This document shows positions 51,851 through 60,673 of a DNA stretch of 64,000 nucleotides, in pieces. A model generated the notes under the pieces. The model was not told the origin of the DNA and did not search any database. It saw nothing but the letters and a program-made list of their open reading frames with translations. Each line of letters begins with the position of its first letter. Position 1 is the first letter of the stretch. Source of the DNA: DATEGZ01 sp035519535 (GTDB taxonomy: Bacteria; Acidobacteriota; Vicinamibacteria; Vicinamibacterales; SCN-69-37); contig DATIWF010000064.1 of NCBI GenBank assembly GCA_035519535.1, forward strand, positions 35,048 through 99,047, read 5' to 3'. The translations under genes and the position numbers were made by a program.

Positions 51851-53772
51851 CGCCCGCCCCCTCCGCGCCCGGTCGATGGTCCCGCCGCGGACGGCGGCGC
51901 GCCCGCGGGCGCCGCAGTCACCATCGACGCCGGCAGCGGCGGCAGCGGCTTGCCGTCCTTCTTCGCGAAGTATGTCTCCAGCACGTACCTCGCGATGGGC
52001 ACGGCCGACGCCGCCCCGTAGCCCCCGTGCTCGACGAAGACGGCGCCCGAGATCTCCGCGTCGCCGACCGGCGCGAAGAACTCGAACCAGCTGTTGTCGC
52101 GCAGGTCCACGCCGCCTTTGGCGGACGCGGCCAGCCTGCCTTCCTTTGAAATCACCTGCGCGGTCCCGGTCTTCCCCGCGACGTCGCGCCCGTCGATGCG
52201 CGCGCGGCTCGCCGTGCCCGTCCCGTTCACCGCCATCCACAATCCGTCGCGCAGCGGCTGCAGCACGCCGGGGGGAAACGTGAACAGCGACCGCGGCTTC
52301 GGCGGCTCGATCGACTGCCAGCCGGTCCCGTCATCGAACGCCTTCACGACGTGCGGCGTGACGACCGTGCCGCCATTTGCGACGGTCGTGATCATCGTCG
52401 CGAGCGAAATCGGCGTGACGGACACTTGGCCCTGGCCGATCGCCACCGAGATCGTCTCGCCCGGATACCACTTCTCACCCGTCGTCTTCATCTTCCACTC
52501 GGTCGACGGCACGAGGCTCTCGACCTCGTTCGGCAGGTCGATCCCGGTCTTGCCCGTGAGGCCGAGCTTCTCGGCGTACTCGTGGATCTGATCGATCCTG
52601 AGCATGTTGCCGACGGTGTAAAAGTACACGTTGCACGACTCCGCGATCGCATGGCGCAGGTCGAGCGTGCCGTGCGCCTCGTGTTTGTCGCACAGGAACG
52701 TGTGGCCGTAGAAGGTCGCGTAGCCCGGGCAGGTGACCTTGAAATCCGGCGTGATCAGCCCCTCGCTCAGCGCGGCCGTGGTCACGACGACCTTGAACGT
52801 CGAGCCGGGCTGGTACTTGCCCTGGAGCAGTCGATCCTGCAGCGGCAGGAGGGGGTCGTTGTTGAGCTTCGCCCACGTGCTGCGATCGATGCCGTTGGCG
52901 AACGCGTTCGGATCGAACGCGGGCTGACTCGTCATGGCGAGGATCTCGCCGGTCTTCGGGATCATGAAGACGGCCGCGCCGGCCATGTTGCCCGCGTGGA
53001 ACGCCTCCTCGAGCGCGTGCTGCAGGTCGTAGTCGATTGTCAGCTGCAGCCGCTGGCCGTCGGTCGGCGGATCTTCGTTCAGCTCCTCGATCTCCCGCCC
53101 GACGCTGTTGACGACGACGTTGCGGTCGCCGTCGGCGCCCATCAGGCGCTGGTTGTAGGACTTCTCCAGGCCCGCCTGCCCGACGATCGCGCCCGACTGC
53201 ATGCCCGCGTACTCGGGCCGATCGAGCTGCGATTCCTGGATCTCGCTGACGTACCCGAACAGGTGTGCGGCGAGATCGTCTTCCGGATAGGCGCGCGTCG
53301 GCACCTGCTGGACCACGACCTCCGGCAGCTCGAGGCGGCGCGCCATCACGGCGGCAACCTGCGCGAAGCTCGCGTGCTCGATGACGGGGATGGGCGCGAA
53401 GAGCGGATCGCGGCGATGGCGCTGCATCACGTCCTGCAGGCGCGGCTCGTCGACGCCGGTCGCCGCCGCCACCCGCGCGATCGCTTCGTTCACGTTCCGG
53501 CTGCGCTCGCGGATGACGGCGATCGTGAACGAGCTCCGGTTCTCGACGAGCACCTTCCCGTCGCGGTCGAACAACACGCCGCGCGGCGCGCGCAGCGGGA
53601 TCGTCCGCAGGAAGTTGTTGTCCGCCATCTCCTTGTACTTGTCGTGCTCGACGACCTGCAGCACCCAGAACCCGACCGCGAGCAGCGCGAAGCCCACCGA
53701 CGCGACCACGCGCAGCACGACCAGCCTGACCTGCAGGCCCCGGCGATCCTCGAAGCTGCCCGCTGTCACCAT
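51847..53772 (-). CDS. mrdA: Penicillin-binding protein 2 (MrdA)
   Basis: 641 residues. One N-terminal membrane segment (VVLRVVASVGFALLAVGFWVLQ), a dimerisation domain, and a transpeptidase with SxxK in QPGSTFKVV, SxN in AESCNVYFY, and KTG in VAGKTGTAQV. Class B PBP that cross-links peptidoglycan with RodA. The C-terminus is rich in Pro/Ala/Gly. Transcribed just after mreD. Confidence 0.96.
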   Translation of the reverse strand: MVTAGSFEDRRGLQVRLVVLRVVASVGFALLAVGFWVLQVVEHDKYKEMADNNFLRTIPLRAPRGVLFDRDGKVLVENRSSFTIAVIRERSRNVNEAIARVAAATGVDEPRLQDVMQRHRRDPLFAPIPVIEHASFAQVAAVMARRLELPEVVVQQVPTRAYPEDDLAAHLFGYVSEIQESQLDRPEYAGMQSGAIVGQAGLEKSYNQRLMGADGDRNVVVNSVGREIEELNEDPPTDGQRLQLTIDYDLQHALEEAFHAGNMAGAAVFMIPKTGEILAMTSQPAFDPNAFANGIDRSTWAKLNNDPLLPLQDRLLQGKYQPGSTFKVVVTTAALSEGLITPDFKVTCPGYATFYGHTFLCDKHEAHGTLDLRHAIAESCNVYFYTVGNMLRIDQIHEYAEKLGLTGKTGIDLPNEVESLVPSTEWKMKTTGEKWYPGETISVAIGQGQVSVTPISLATMITTVANGGTVVTPHVVKAFDDGTGWQSIEPPKPRSLFTFPPGVLQPLRDGLWMAVNGTGTASRARIDGRDVAGKTGTAQVISKEGRLAASAKGGVDLRDNSWFEFFAPVGDAEISGAVFVEHGGYGAASAVPIARYVLETYFAKKDGKPLPPLPASMVTAAPAGAPPSAAGPSTGRGGGGR

Positions 53773-53777
53773 CGGAT

Positions 53778-53798
53778 CTTCTGCCTTCTGCCTTCTGC
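53778..53798. repeat. Family C heptamer array CTTCTGC (copy C3)
   Basis: Three perfect 7-base units (cttctgc) fill most of the mreD-mrdA gap and end one base before the mreD stop codon. Confidence 0.9.
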
Positions 53799-53799
53799 C

Positions 53800-54321
53800 T
53801 TACCAGTTTCTTCTACTCAAACTCGACCGCCGGCTTTCGCGGCCGCGCGCGACCATGCCCGGCAGGGCCTGAGCCGCGTGCAGCGCCACGAGCGCCGCCA
53901 GCGAATTGAGCGCCGTCTCCGCCAGAATAGCCTTCCACGGCACGCCGAACCAGCGCTGATCGATGAGCGAGTACAGCCCGACGATCAGCAGCCGGTGCAG
54001 AATCGTCGCGCCCGCCACGACGAGCGTTCTGGCGCGGGGATGCACCAGCACGAACTGCGTCCCGACGACCCCCGCCGCACAGCCGACAATCGTCTTTGTC
54101 AGCCCGCCGACGCCCACAATCCCCGCCGACAGCACGTCCTGCAGGAGGCCGCCGATCGTCCCCGCGACCATGCCGGCGATCGGCCCCCACAAGAGCGCCG
54201 CGTACACCACGCCCACCAGCACGAGGTCGAACGCCCATCGACCCCCCACGGTAAATCGTGCCAGGGTGACCTGCAAGACCACGGCCACGACGACCGTGGC
54301 GAGCACCCACGCCAGCCTCAC
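53800..54321 (-). CDS. mreD: Rod shape-determining protein MreD
   Basis: 173 residues with about five membrane segments, as is usual for MreD (WVLATVVVAVVLQVTL, FDLVLVGVVYAALLWGP, and others). The GTG at 54319-54321 overlaps the mreC stop (GTGA). The family is weakly conserved, so the call also rests on its position between mreC and mrdA. Confidence 0.9.
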   Translation of the reverse strand: MRLAWVLATVVVAVVLQVTLARFTVGGRWAFDLVLVGVVYAALLWGPIAGMVAGTIGGLLQDVLSAGIVGVGGLTKTIVGCAAGVVGTQFVLVHPRARTLVVAGATILHRLLIVGLYSLIDQRWFGVPWKAILAETALNSLAALVALHAAQALPGMVARGRESRRSSLSRRNW

Positions 54322-55196
54322 AGGCCCCCCCGCCCGCGTCCGGCGGCCGCCGCCGCCGGCGAGGGCGGCGTGGTCGGCGCCACCGGCGGTCTGCCGAGCA
54401 CAACAAGCACGAGGTCGATGTGGCTGAAATCCACCGCCGGACTGACGCGGACCAGCCGGTAGTTGGCGCCCTTCTCCGATTTGGCGACGTAGCCGACGAT
54501 GAAACCCGCCGGGAAGATGCCGTCCTGGCCGGACGTCAACACCCGCTCCCCGACCTGGACATCCGCCTGGTTCGAAACGTAGTCGACGGAATACAAGCCG
54601 TCGCTCGCGCCGCCCTTGATGATGCCGCCGGCGCCCGTGCGCGCGAGCGTCACCGCCGCCGCGGCATTCCGGTCGAGCAGGAGCTGCACCTGAGCGGCGT
54701 GAGCCGACGGCTGGTTGATGACCCGCCCGATGACGCCGAGTCCGCCGATGACCGCCATGTTCGGCTGCACGCCATCGGCCGCGCCGCGGTTGATCGTGAC
54801 GGTCAGGGTCAGCGAACCCGGCTGCGGGCTGCCGGCGATGACCCGCGCCGCAAGCGTCGGCGCCGGCATGCTCTGCTGCAGCTTCAGCGCGTCCTCCAGG
54901 CTGCGGGACGCGTCCGCCACCGCCTGTTCCTGCTGGAGCTGGCCCTGGAGCTCGAGCACCTGCCGGCGCAGCGTGTCATTCTCGGCTGCCACGCCCCTCA
55001 AGGCGAGGTAGTGGGACCAGACACCGCGGAACCAGTCGGCGACCGACGCCGTGCCGCTCTGGGTCTTGGCGAACGCGCCAAACGCCACCGCCTGCAGCAA
55101 GGGCAGGCCGGACCGCGACTGCACCTGTGCAGAAATGAGCAAAACGTGGCCCAGGCAAAGGACCACGAGCAGGGACGTCGTGCGGTGGTGAAGCAT
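54318..55196 (-). CDS. mreC: Rod shape-determining protein MreC
   Basis: 292 residues. N-terminal membrane anchor (SLLVVLCLGHVLLISAQ), a coiled coil (VAAENDTLRRQVLELQGQLQQEQ, in pieces, about 75-115), and a beta domain with VIGGLGVIGRVI and VLTSGQDGIFPAGFIVGYV. It links MreB to the periplasmic synthesis machinery. Confidence 0.95.
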   Translation of the reverse strand: MLHHRTTSLLVVLCLGHVLLISAQVQSRSGLPLLQAVAFGAFAKTQSGTASVADWFRGVWSHYLALRGVAAENDTLRRQVLELQGQLQQEQAVADASRSLEDALKLQQSMPAPTLAARVIAGSPQPGSLTLTVTINRGAADGVQPNMAVIGGLGVIGRVINQPSAHAAQVQLLLDRNAAAAVTLARTGAGGIIKGGASDGLYSVDYVSNQADVQVGERVLTSGQDGIFPAGFIVGYVAKSEKGANYRLVRVSPAVDFSHIDLVLVVLGRPPVAPTTPPSPAAAAAGRGRGGL

Positions 55197-55243
55197 GGTC
55201 GTGGGCAGACCTCCCCGGAGGTCCCCCGTTACTTATCGGATCG

Positions 55244-56269
55244 TCAATCTAACGAGATTTTCCTCAGGAGTTCGAAATTGGCGAGCATCTTCCCGGCGCC
55301 CAGCACGACGGTCGAGAGCGGATCCTCGGCCATCGACACCGGCAGGCCCGTCTCTTCCCGCAGGCGTTTGTCCAGATTCTTCAGGAGCGAGCCGCCCCCG
55401 GTCAGCACGATGCCGCGGTCGACGATATCGGCCGAGAGCTCGGGCGGCGTCCGCTCGAGCGCCACGCGCACGGCGTCGACGAGCACGTTGACCGTCTCGG
55501 CCAGCGCCTCGCGAATCTCCTCGTCGGTAATCGTGATCGTCTTGGGTACGCCCTCGATCAAATGCCGGCCCTTGATCTCCATTGTCAGCCGGTCGTCGAG
55601 GGGAAACGCGGAGCCCAGCTCCATCTTGATCTGCTCGGCCGTGCGCTCGCCGATGAGCAGGTTGTACGTCTTCTTGATGTACTGGATGATGGCCTCGTCC
55701 ATCTCGTTGCCGGCGACGCGAATCGCCTTGCTGTAGACGATGCCCGCGAGCGAGATGACGGCGATGTCGGTCGTCCCGCCGCCGATGTCGACGACCATGT
55801 TGCCCGACGCTTCTTCGATCGGCATCCCGGCGCCGATCGCGGCGGCCATCGCTTCCTCGACGAGATAGACCTCGCTGGCTTTCGCGCGGTACGCGCTGTC
55901 CTTCACCGCGCGCTTTTCCACCTGCGTGATCTCCGACGGCACGCCGATGACGATGCGGGGCCGCACCCACATCGTGCGGTTGTGCGCCTTGCGGATGAAG
56001 TGCGCGAGCATCTTCTCGGTCACTTCGAAGTCGGCGATGACGCCGTCCTTCATCGGCTTGATCGCGACGATGTTGCCCGGCGTGCGGCCGAGCATCTCTT
56101 TCGCTTCCTTGCCGACGGCCTCGATCTTCCCGGTCACTTTGTTGATCGCGACGATCGAGGGCTCGTTGACGACAATGCCCTTGCCGCGTGCGTAGACGCA
56201 GGTATTTGCCGTGCCGAGGTCGATTGCGAGGTCGCTCGAAAAAAGTGAAAACAGTGACCGAAGCGTCAA
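55244..56269 (-). CDS. mreB: Actin-like cell-shape protein MreB
   Basis: 341 residues, standard. Phosphate-1 motif DLGTANTCVY near residues 17-26, VDIGGGTTDIAVISL, and LTGGGSLLKNLDKRL. It forms filaments that guide sidewall synthesis. Its ATG overlaps the stop of the diguanylate cyclase gene (ATGA), so it is probably coupled to it. Confidence 0.97.
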   Translation of the reverse strand: MTLRSLFSLFSSDLAIDLGTANTCVYARGKGIVVNEPSIVAINKVTGKIEAVGKEAKEMLGRTPGNIVAIKPMKDGVIADFEVTEKMLAHFIRKAHNRTMWVRPRIVIGVPSEITQVEKRAVKDSAYRAKASEVYLVEEAMAAAIGAGMPIEEASGNMVVDIGGGTTDIAVISLAGIVYSKAIRVAGNEMDEAIIQYIKKTYNLLIGERTAEQIKMELGSAFPLDDRLTMEIKGRHLIEGVPKTITITDEEIREALAETVNVLVDAVRVALERTPPELSADIVDRGIVLTGGGSLLKNLDKRLREETGLPVSMAEDPLSTVVLGAGKMLANFELLRKISLD

Positions 56270-57747
56270 TGCTGCTCCTGCTTCTCTTCGGTGAGCGGGG
56301 CGCTATCGCTTTCGCTGCCTGCCACGTAGATGCCGTTCTTCCCGGTCACCTTTATACGGTACATGGCTGCGTCGGCTGCCTGCAAGAGGCGTTCCGCCGT
56401 ATCGGCGGCATCTGGTAGGGTCGCCACGCCAATCGAGGCCGTCAGCCGGTGGCCGTTACTGCTATCGGCCAGAAAGGTATACCGGGCGATACGGTCCTTG
56501 AGTCGGCGGGCCACCATCAGGGCCCCTTCCGCTCCCGTTTCGGGCAGGAGTATTGCGAATTCGTCCCCCCCGAACCTGGCCACGATATCGGTCTCTCGCG
56601 CGCTGGCCTTGATGATCGCCGCCGCCTCGATGAGGGCCCGGCTCCCGAGCAGGTGCCCGTAGGCGTCGTTGATGCGCTTGAAACCGTCCAGGTCGATGAA
56701 AAGCAGGGACAGCGGCCATCCGCTTCGCATGGCACGCTTGGTTTCCTTGCGAAGTGCGTCGTTGAGGAAGCGGGAGTTGTAGAGCTGGGTCAGGTCGTCC
56801 GTGACGGACAGGGCCTCCGCCCGGGCCACCCGCAGGGCGTTGGCCAGAGCGTAGGCGGCGGGTTCAATCAGGGTCGCCAGTGAATCGGCGAGCGCCTGGG
56901 GGAGACGCGGGAGCCGGCGGGCCCGACCCCGGTCGAGGCCCACGAGGGCGCCGACGACCGTCCCGTTGGCCACCAAGGGCCAGCCGAGCGCCGACGCCTC
57001 GATCGACTTCGCCTGGCGGGCCGGCCCGGCCACGCGGTCGTCCACATAGTTCGTGACGCGCACGGCCGACTGTCCGGTCTGCACGACAACGTCGGCGAAC
57101 GACTCGACCGCGGCCTTGAGACCGGCATCCGAGATTTGCTTGCCTAGCACTTTCACGACGCCGTCGGGCTCGGCGGAAATCACGTACCACGCCGAGAGCG
57201 GCAGCCACTCGCTGACGTGCGTGACGAGCGCGGAGGCCACCTCGGCCGGATCGAGCGACGCGTTGACGGCGCGGACGAGCGCGCCGATCGTCTCGGGCTG
57301 CGAAGCCAGACGCATGAGGCCAGGCGCGGCGGCCTCGACGCGGTCGGCGAGGTCGATCGCCTCGCGCAATCCCAGCGCGCGCTCCACATCCTCGAGCCGA
57401 AGCGGCGTCGTCAGGTGCGCGCGGAAGCCGAGCGCGTTGGAGAGCTCGGCGAGCGCGGGCTGATTCGGCGGACTGAACGACGCGGCCGGCACGGTGCCGA
57501 TGAGCGCCGACACGAAACGGTGCGATCCGTCATCGGGCGCGAGCTCCCACAGCACGCCACCGACGTGCGTCGGCACGCGCCAGAGCGATCCCTTCTTGAA
57601 GAATTCGAGGCGAACACCGGTCGCAGGCCGGAGCGGCGCAACGAGGCGGTCGATGTCCTCGCTGCGATGAAACACGGCGAGCGTCAGGACGCCCTCAGGC
57701 GCCGGCGTCTCGGGAGCGGAAGGCCGCGGCACTCGTCGTCCAAGCAT
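56266..57747 (-). CDS. GAF-GGDEF diguanylate cyclase
   Basis: 493 residues. A weak N-terminal part (about 15-120), a GAF-like domain (about 165-290: SALVTHVSEWLPLSAWYVISA, in pieces), and a C-terminal GGDEF domain (about 315-480). The active motif is FGGDEFAI, with the inhibitory I-site RETD nine residues upstream, at the PleD spacing. It should make cyclic di-GMP with feedback control. Its stop overlaps mreB. Confidence 0.93.
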   Translation of the reverse strand: MLGRRVPRPSAPETPAPEGVLTLAVFHRSEDIDRLVAPLRPATGVRLEFFKKGSLWRVPTHVGGVLWELAPDDGSHRFVSALIGTVPAASFSPPNQPALAELSNALGFRAHLTTPLRLEDVERALGLREAIDLADRVEAAAPGLMRLASQPETIGALVRAVNASLDPAEVASALVTHVSEWLPLSAWYVISAEPDGVVKVLGKQISDAGLKAAVESFADVVVQTGQSAVRVTNYVDDRVAGPARQAKSIEASALGWPLVANGTVVGALVGLDRGRARRLPRLPQALADSLATLIEPAAYALANALRVARAEALSVTDDLTQLYNSRFLNDALRKETKRAMRSGWPLSLLFIDLDGFKRINDAYGHLLGSRALIEAAAIIKASARETDIVARFGGDEFAILLPETGAEGALMVARRLKDRIARYTFLADSSNGHRLTASIGVATLPDAADTAERLLQAADAAMYRIKVTGKNGIYVAGSESDSAPLTEEKQEQH

Positions 57748-58090
57748 CAGTTGTAGCGCCAGGAACGAGGGAAAGGGGCGCCCTTAACCGCCAGACTATA
57801 CCATGGAGAATTCGCTAAAACAGGCCGAAATCTGCAGGTTTTCGCGCGTCCGCGACGCGCGGCGCACGTTTCTGAAAGCTCCGCGGAGGCAGACTATTAC
57901 CGTCCGACCGAATTGGCGGACCCGCACACCGGTCCTGTCGGCGGGCGTGGCATAATTTGTAGGTAGTGACACGCCAGGTGAGAAGTTAGAAGCCAGAACT
58001 CAGAAGTTCGGCCCGAGGTAGAATTCCACGCCCGCTCTTCACTTCGAACTTCTGGCTTCACACTTCGAACTCGAAGGAGTTTTTCGCCCC
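57748..58090. other. 343-base gap between the mre operon and ppiD
   Basis: No gene is seen here. It is the divergent control region of the mre operon and the foldase gene. The part from about 57750 to 57970 is less GC-rich than its surroundings, with A/T stretches such as gctaaaacaggccgaaatc and a CATAAT, but no convincing promoter pair. The right third is a family D repeat (see next entry). Confidence 0.6.
57979..58072. repeat. Family D heptamer element with inverted arm (copy D2)
   Basis: Left words gagaagt, tagaagc, cagaact and cagaagt. After a spacer, right words ttcactt, cgaactt, ctggctt, cacactt and cgaactc are in the reverse-complement sense. The right end blends into the GAAGGAG ribosome-binding site of the foldase gene. 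Confidence 0.85.
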
Positions 58091-60007
58091 ATGACGATGC
58101 TTGACCGGATGCGACGCCACAGGAGCTGGCTCAAGTGGAGCCTGGGCATCGTGGTCGCCACATTCATTCTGCTGTACGTGCCGAGCTTTTTGAATCCGGG
58201 CGCCGGCACGGGCGCAGCGCCGACCGACACCATCGCCACCGTCAACGGGCGCAAGGTGCTCGTCGCGAGCTATCAGCGCGCGTATCAATCGCAGATGCAG
58301 TCGCTGAGGTCCGCGTATGGCGACAAGTTCGATGAGAACATGCTCCGCCAGCTCGGCATCGCGCAGCGCATCGTCCAGCAGCTGATCGATGAAGAGGCCG
58401 TGCTGGCCGAAGCGGATCGGCTCGGCATCACCGTCGGCGACACGGAGCTGCGCGAGCGCATCGTGCGCATTCCGGGGTTCCAGGAGAACGGCCAGTTCGT
58501 CGGCGACGCGCGGTACCGCCAGATTCTGCAGATGCAGCGCCCGCCCATGCGGCCGTCCGAATTCGAGGACCAGATGCGCAGCGAGCTGACGGCAGAAAAG
58601 CTGCAGGCGGCGGTCACCGGCTGGATGCGGATTTCCGACGCCGAGGTCGAACAGGAGTACCGGCGGCGGAACGAGAAGGTCAAGCTCGACCTCGCGATTT
58701 TCACCGCCAGCCAGTTCCGGGCCGGCATCCAGCCGACCGACGCCGAGCTCGCCGCCCAGTTCAACACGCACCCGGATGCCTACAAGATCCCGGAAAAGCG
58801 GCGCGTGCGGTACCTCTCGGTGGACGCCGACAGCCTGCGGCCGAAAATGACCGCCACGGGACCGGAAATCGAGGCGCGGTACAAGGACAACATCCAGACG
58901 TACTCGACGCCCGAGCAGGTCCGGGCGAGCCACATCCTGTTCAAGACCGAGGGCAAGGATGAAGCCGCCGTGAAGAAGCTGGCCGAGAGCGTGCTCGCCA
59001 AGGTCAAGGCGGGCGGCGATTTCGCCGCGCTGGCCCGGCAGTACTCGGACGACGACTCGAAGAAGAACGGGGGCGACCTCGACTACTTCGGACGCGGGAC
59101 GATGGTCAAGGAGTTCGAGGACGTCGCGTTCTCCCTCCCGGTGGGCCAGACGAGCGACCTGGTCAAGTCGCCATTCGGCTTCCACATCATCAAGGTGACC
59201 GACAAGAAGCCGGCGGTGACGCGCACGCTGGCCGAGGTGCGGCCGCAGATCGAAGACCAGATCAAGATGGAGAAGGCGCAGGCCGAGGCGCAGAAGGTCG
59301 CCGACGCGATGGTCAAGGAGATCACGTCGCCGGCCGACCTCGACAAAGTCGCGAAGGCCCAGGGCCTGACGGTTGGCGACTCGGGGCTGTTCGCCCGCGA
59401 CGAGCCGATCGCGGGGCTCGGATTCGCGCCGGCCGTGGCAGCAGAAGCCTTCACGATGCAGCAGGACAAGGTGAGCGGCGAGCTCCGGACCAACAACGGG
59501 TTCGCGTTCATCGCGCTCACCGAGATCAAACCCTCGTACGTGCCGAAGCTCGACGAGGTCAAGGACAAGGTCAAGGAAGACGTCGTGCGGCTCAAGGCCG
59601 TGGAGGTCGCGCGGACCAAGGCCGCCGCCATGGCGCAGGCCGCCAAGAGCAATTTCGCCGCGGCGGCCAAGGCCGCCGGCGTCGACGTCAAGAACACCGA
59701 TTTCATCACCCGCGGCACGGCGTATCCGGACGTCGGCGTCAATCCGGCGATCGACGACGCGGTGTTCGCGCTCAAGGCCGGTGACACGACCGCGCCGATC
59801 GCGACCGAGAACGCCGTCGTGGTGGCGCACGTGAAGGAACGACAGGACATGAACCCCGCCACCTTCGCCGGCGACAAGGACGCGCTCAAGCAGCAGCTGC
59901 TCGAACAGCGCCGGACGGAGTTCTTCGCCGCCTACATGGCCAAGGCCAAGGGCAAGCTGAAGATCGGCTTCAACGAGGCCGCGATCCGGACGATCCTCGG
60001 CAGCTAG
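58091..60007 (+). CDS. PpiD/SurA-like peptidyl-prolyl isomerase
   Basis: 638 residues, close to PpiD (about 620). One N-terminal membrane segment (WSLGIVVATFILLYVPSFL, about 14-32) anchors it; a SurA_N-like domain (about 45-190) and a parvulin domain (about 275-370: RASHILFKTEG ... GDFAALARQYSDDDSKKNGGDL, in pieces, ending FGFHIIKV) follow. It helps fold outer-membrane and periplasmic proteins. A GAAGGAG site, partly formed by the family D repeat, precedes the ATG. Confidence 0.92.
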   Translation: MTMLDRMRRHRSWLKWSLGIVVATFILLYVPSFLNPGAGTGAAPTDTIATVNGRKVLVASYQRAYQSQMQSLRSAYGDKFDENMLRQLGIAQRIVQQLIDEEAVLAEADRLGITVGDTELRERIVRIPGFQENGQFVGDARYRQILQMQRPPMRPSEFEDQMRSELTAEKLQAAVTGWMRISDAEVEQEYRRRNEKVKLDLAIFTASQFRAGIQPTDAELAAQFNTHPDAYKIPEKRRVRYLSVDADSLRPKMTATGPEIEARYKDNIQTYSTPEQVRASHILFKTEGKDEAAVKKLAESVLAKVKAGGDFAALARQYSDDDSKKNGGDLDYFGRGTMVKEFEDVAFSLPVGQTSDLVKSPFGFHIIKVTDKKPAVTRTLAEVRPQIEDQIKMEKAQAEAQKVADAMVKEITSPADLDKVAKAQGLTVGDSGLFARDEPIAGLGFAPAVAAEAFTMQQDKVSGELRTNNGFAFIALTEIKPSYVPKLDEVKDKVKEDVVRLKAVEVARTKAAAMAQAAKSNFAAAAKAAGVDVKNTDFITRGTAYPDVGVNPAIDDAVFALKAGDTTAPIATENAVVVAHVKERQDMNPATFAGDKDALKQQLLEQRRTEFFAAYMAKAKGKLKIGFNEAAIRTILGS

Positions 60008-60109
60008 GCCGCCGCCGGGGAGCGGCCGTCACCGACCGACTCCGATCAGGGCGCTGGCGGAAGCGTGAAGGCGCGCCGGAAGAGGCGCCGATTTCGAGCG
60101 CGACGTCCG

Positions 60110-60131
60110 TCGGCCTGCGAAGGCAGGCCGA
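60110..60131. terminator. Perfect 9-bp hairpin between convergent genes
   Basis: TCGGCCTGC pairs perfectly with GCAGGCCGA around a GAAG tetraloop. It lies between the foldase stop (60007) and the TlpA-like stop (60167) and could end transcripts from both sides; there is no T-run. Confidence 0.5.
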
Positions 60132-60166
60132 AGAGGACTCGCGCGATGGGCGACGCGCGGGGTCGC

Positions 60167-60673
60167 TCAGAACAGCGCGCGGATCTGCTCGTCGAGGAGC
60201 TCGCGCGTGCCGATGCCGACGCGCGTGTAGCTGATCGTGCCGTCCCGGCGGATGAACCAGGACGTCGGGATCCCGATCGTCTCATACGCGTCGCGCATGT
60301 CGTCGGTCCCGATGAGCACCGGGTAGGTCATCTTGTACGCCGCCGCGAACTCCCGCAGGTCCTTGGCCGCGTCGTCGAACGACACGCCGAGCACGGTGAA
60401 CCCGGTGGCCTGGTACTTCGCCTGCAGCTCGACGAGATCGGGGATCTCGAGCTTGCACGGCTCGCAGTAGGTCGCCCACACGTTGATCAGGAGCGGCCGC
60501 CCCTTGAAGCTCGCGAGCGCGACGGGCGCGCCGTGGAGATCCTGCAGCGTGAAGTCGAGCCTCGCGTGCTCGGCGCCGCGCGGCGGGGCGCCCGCCTGCC
60601 GGCCGCAGGCGACCGGGGCGGCGGCGATGGCCGCGGCGAGGACGAGCGGCGTCCAGACTCTGGTCACGATCAT
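60167..60673 (-). CDS. TlpA/ResA-like thioredoxin-fold lipoprotein
   Basis: 168 residues from the ATG at 60671-60673. The signal sequence ends in APVACGR, a possible lipobox. The thioredoxin motif is WATYCEPCK (CxxC as C-E-P-C), with the cis-Pro region GIPTSWFI. TlpA/ResA proteins reduce disulfides in the periplasm, often for cytochrome c maturation. Its ATG shares one base with the sppA stop (TGATG). Confidence 0.88.
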   Translation of the reverse strand: MIVTRVWTPLVLAAAIAAAPVACGRQAGAPPRGAEHARLDFTLQDLHGAPVALASFKGRPLLINVWATYCEPCKLEIPDLVELQAKYQATGFTVLGVSFDDAAKDLREFAAAYKMTYPVLIGTDDMRDAYETIGIPTSWFIRRDGTISYTRVGIGTRELLDEQIRALF

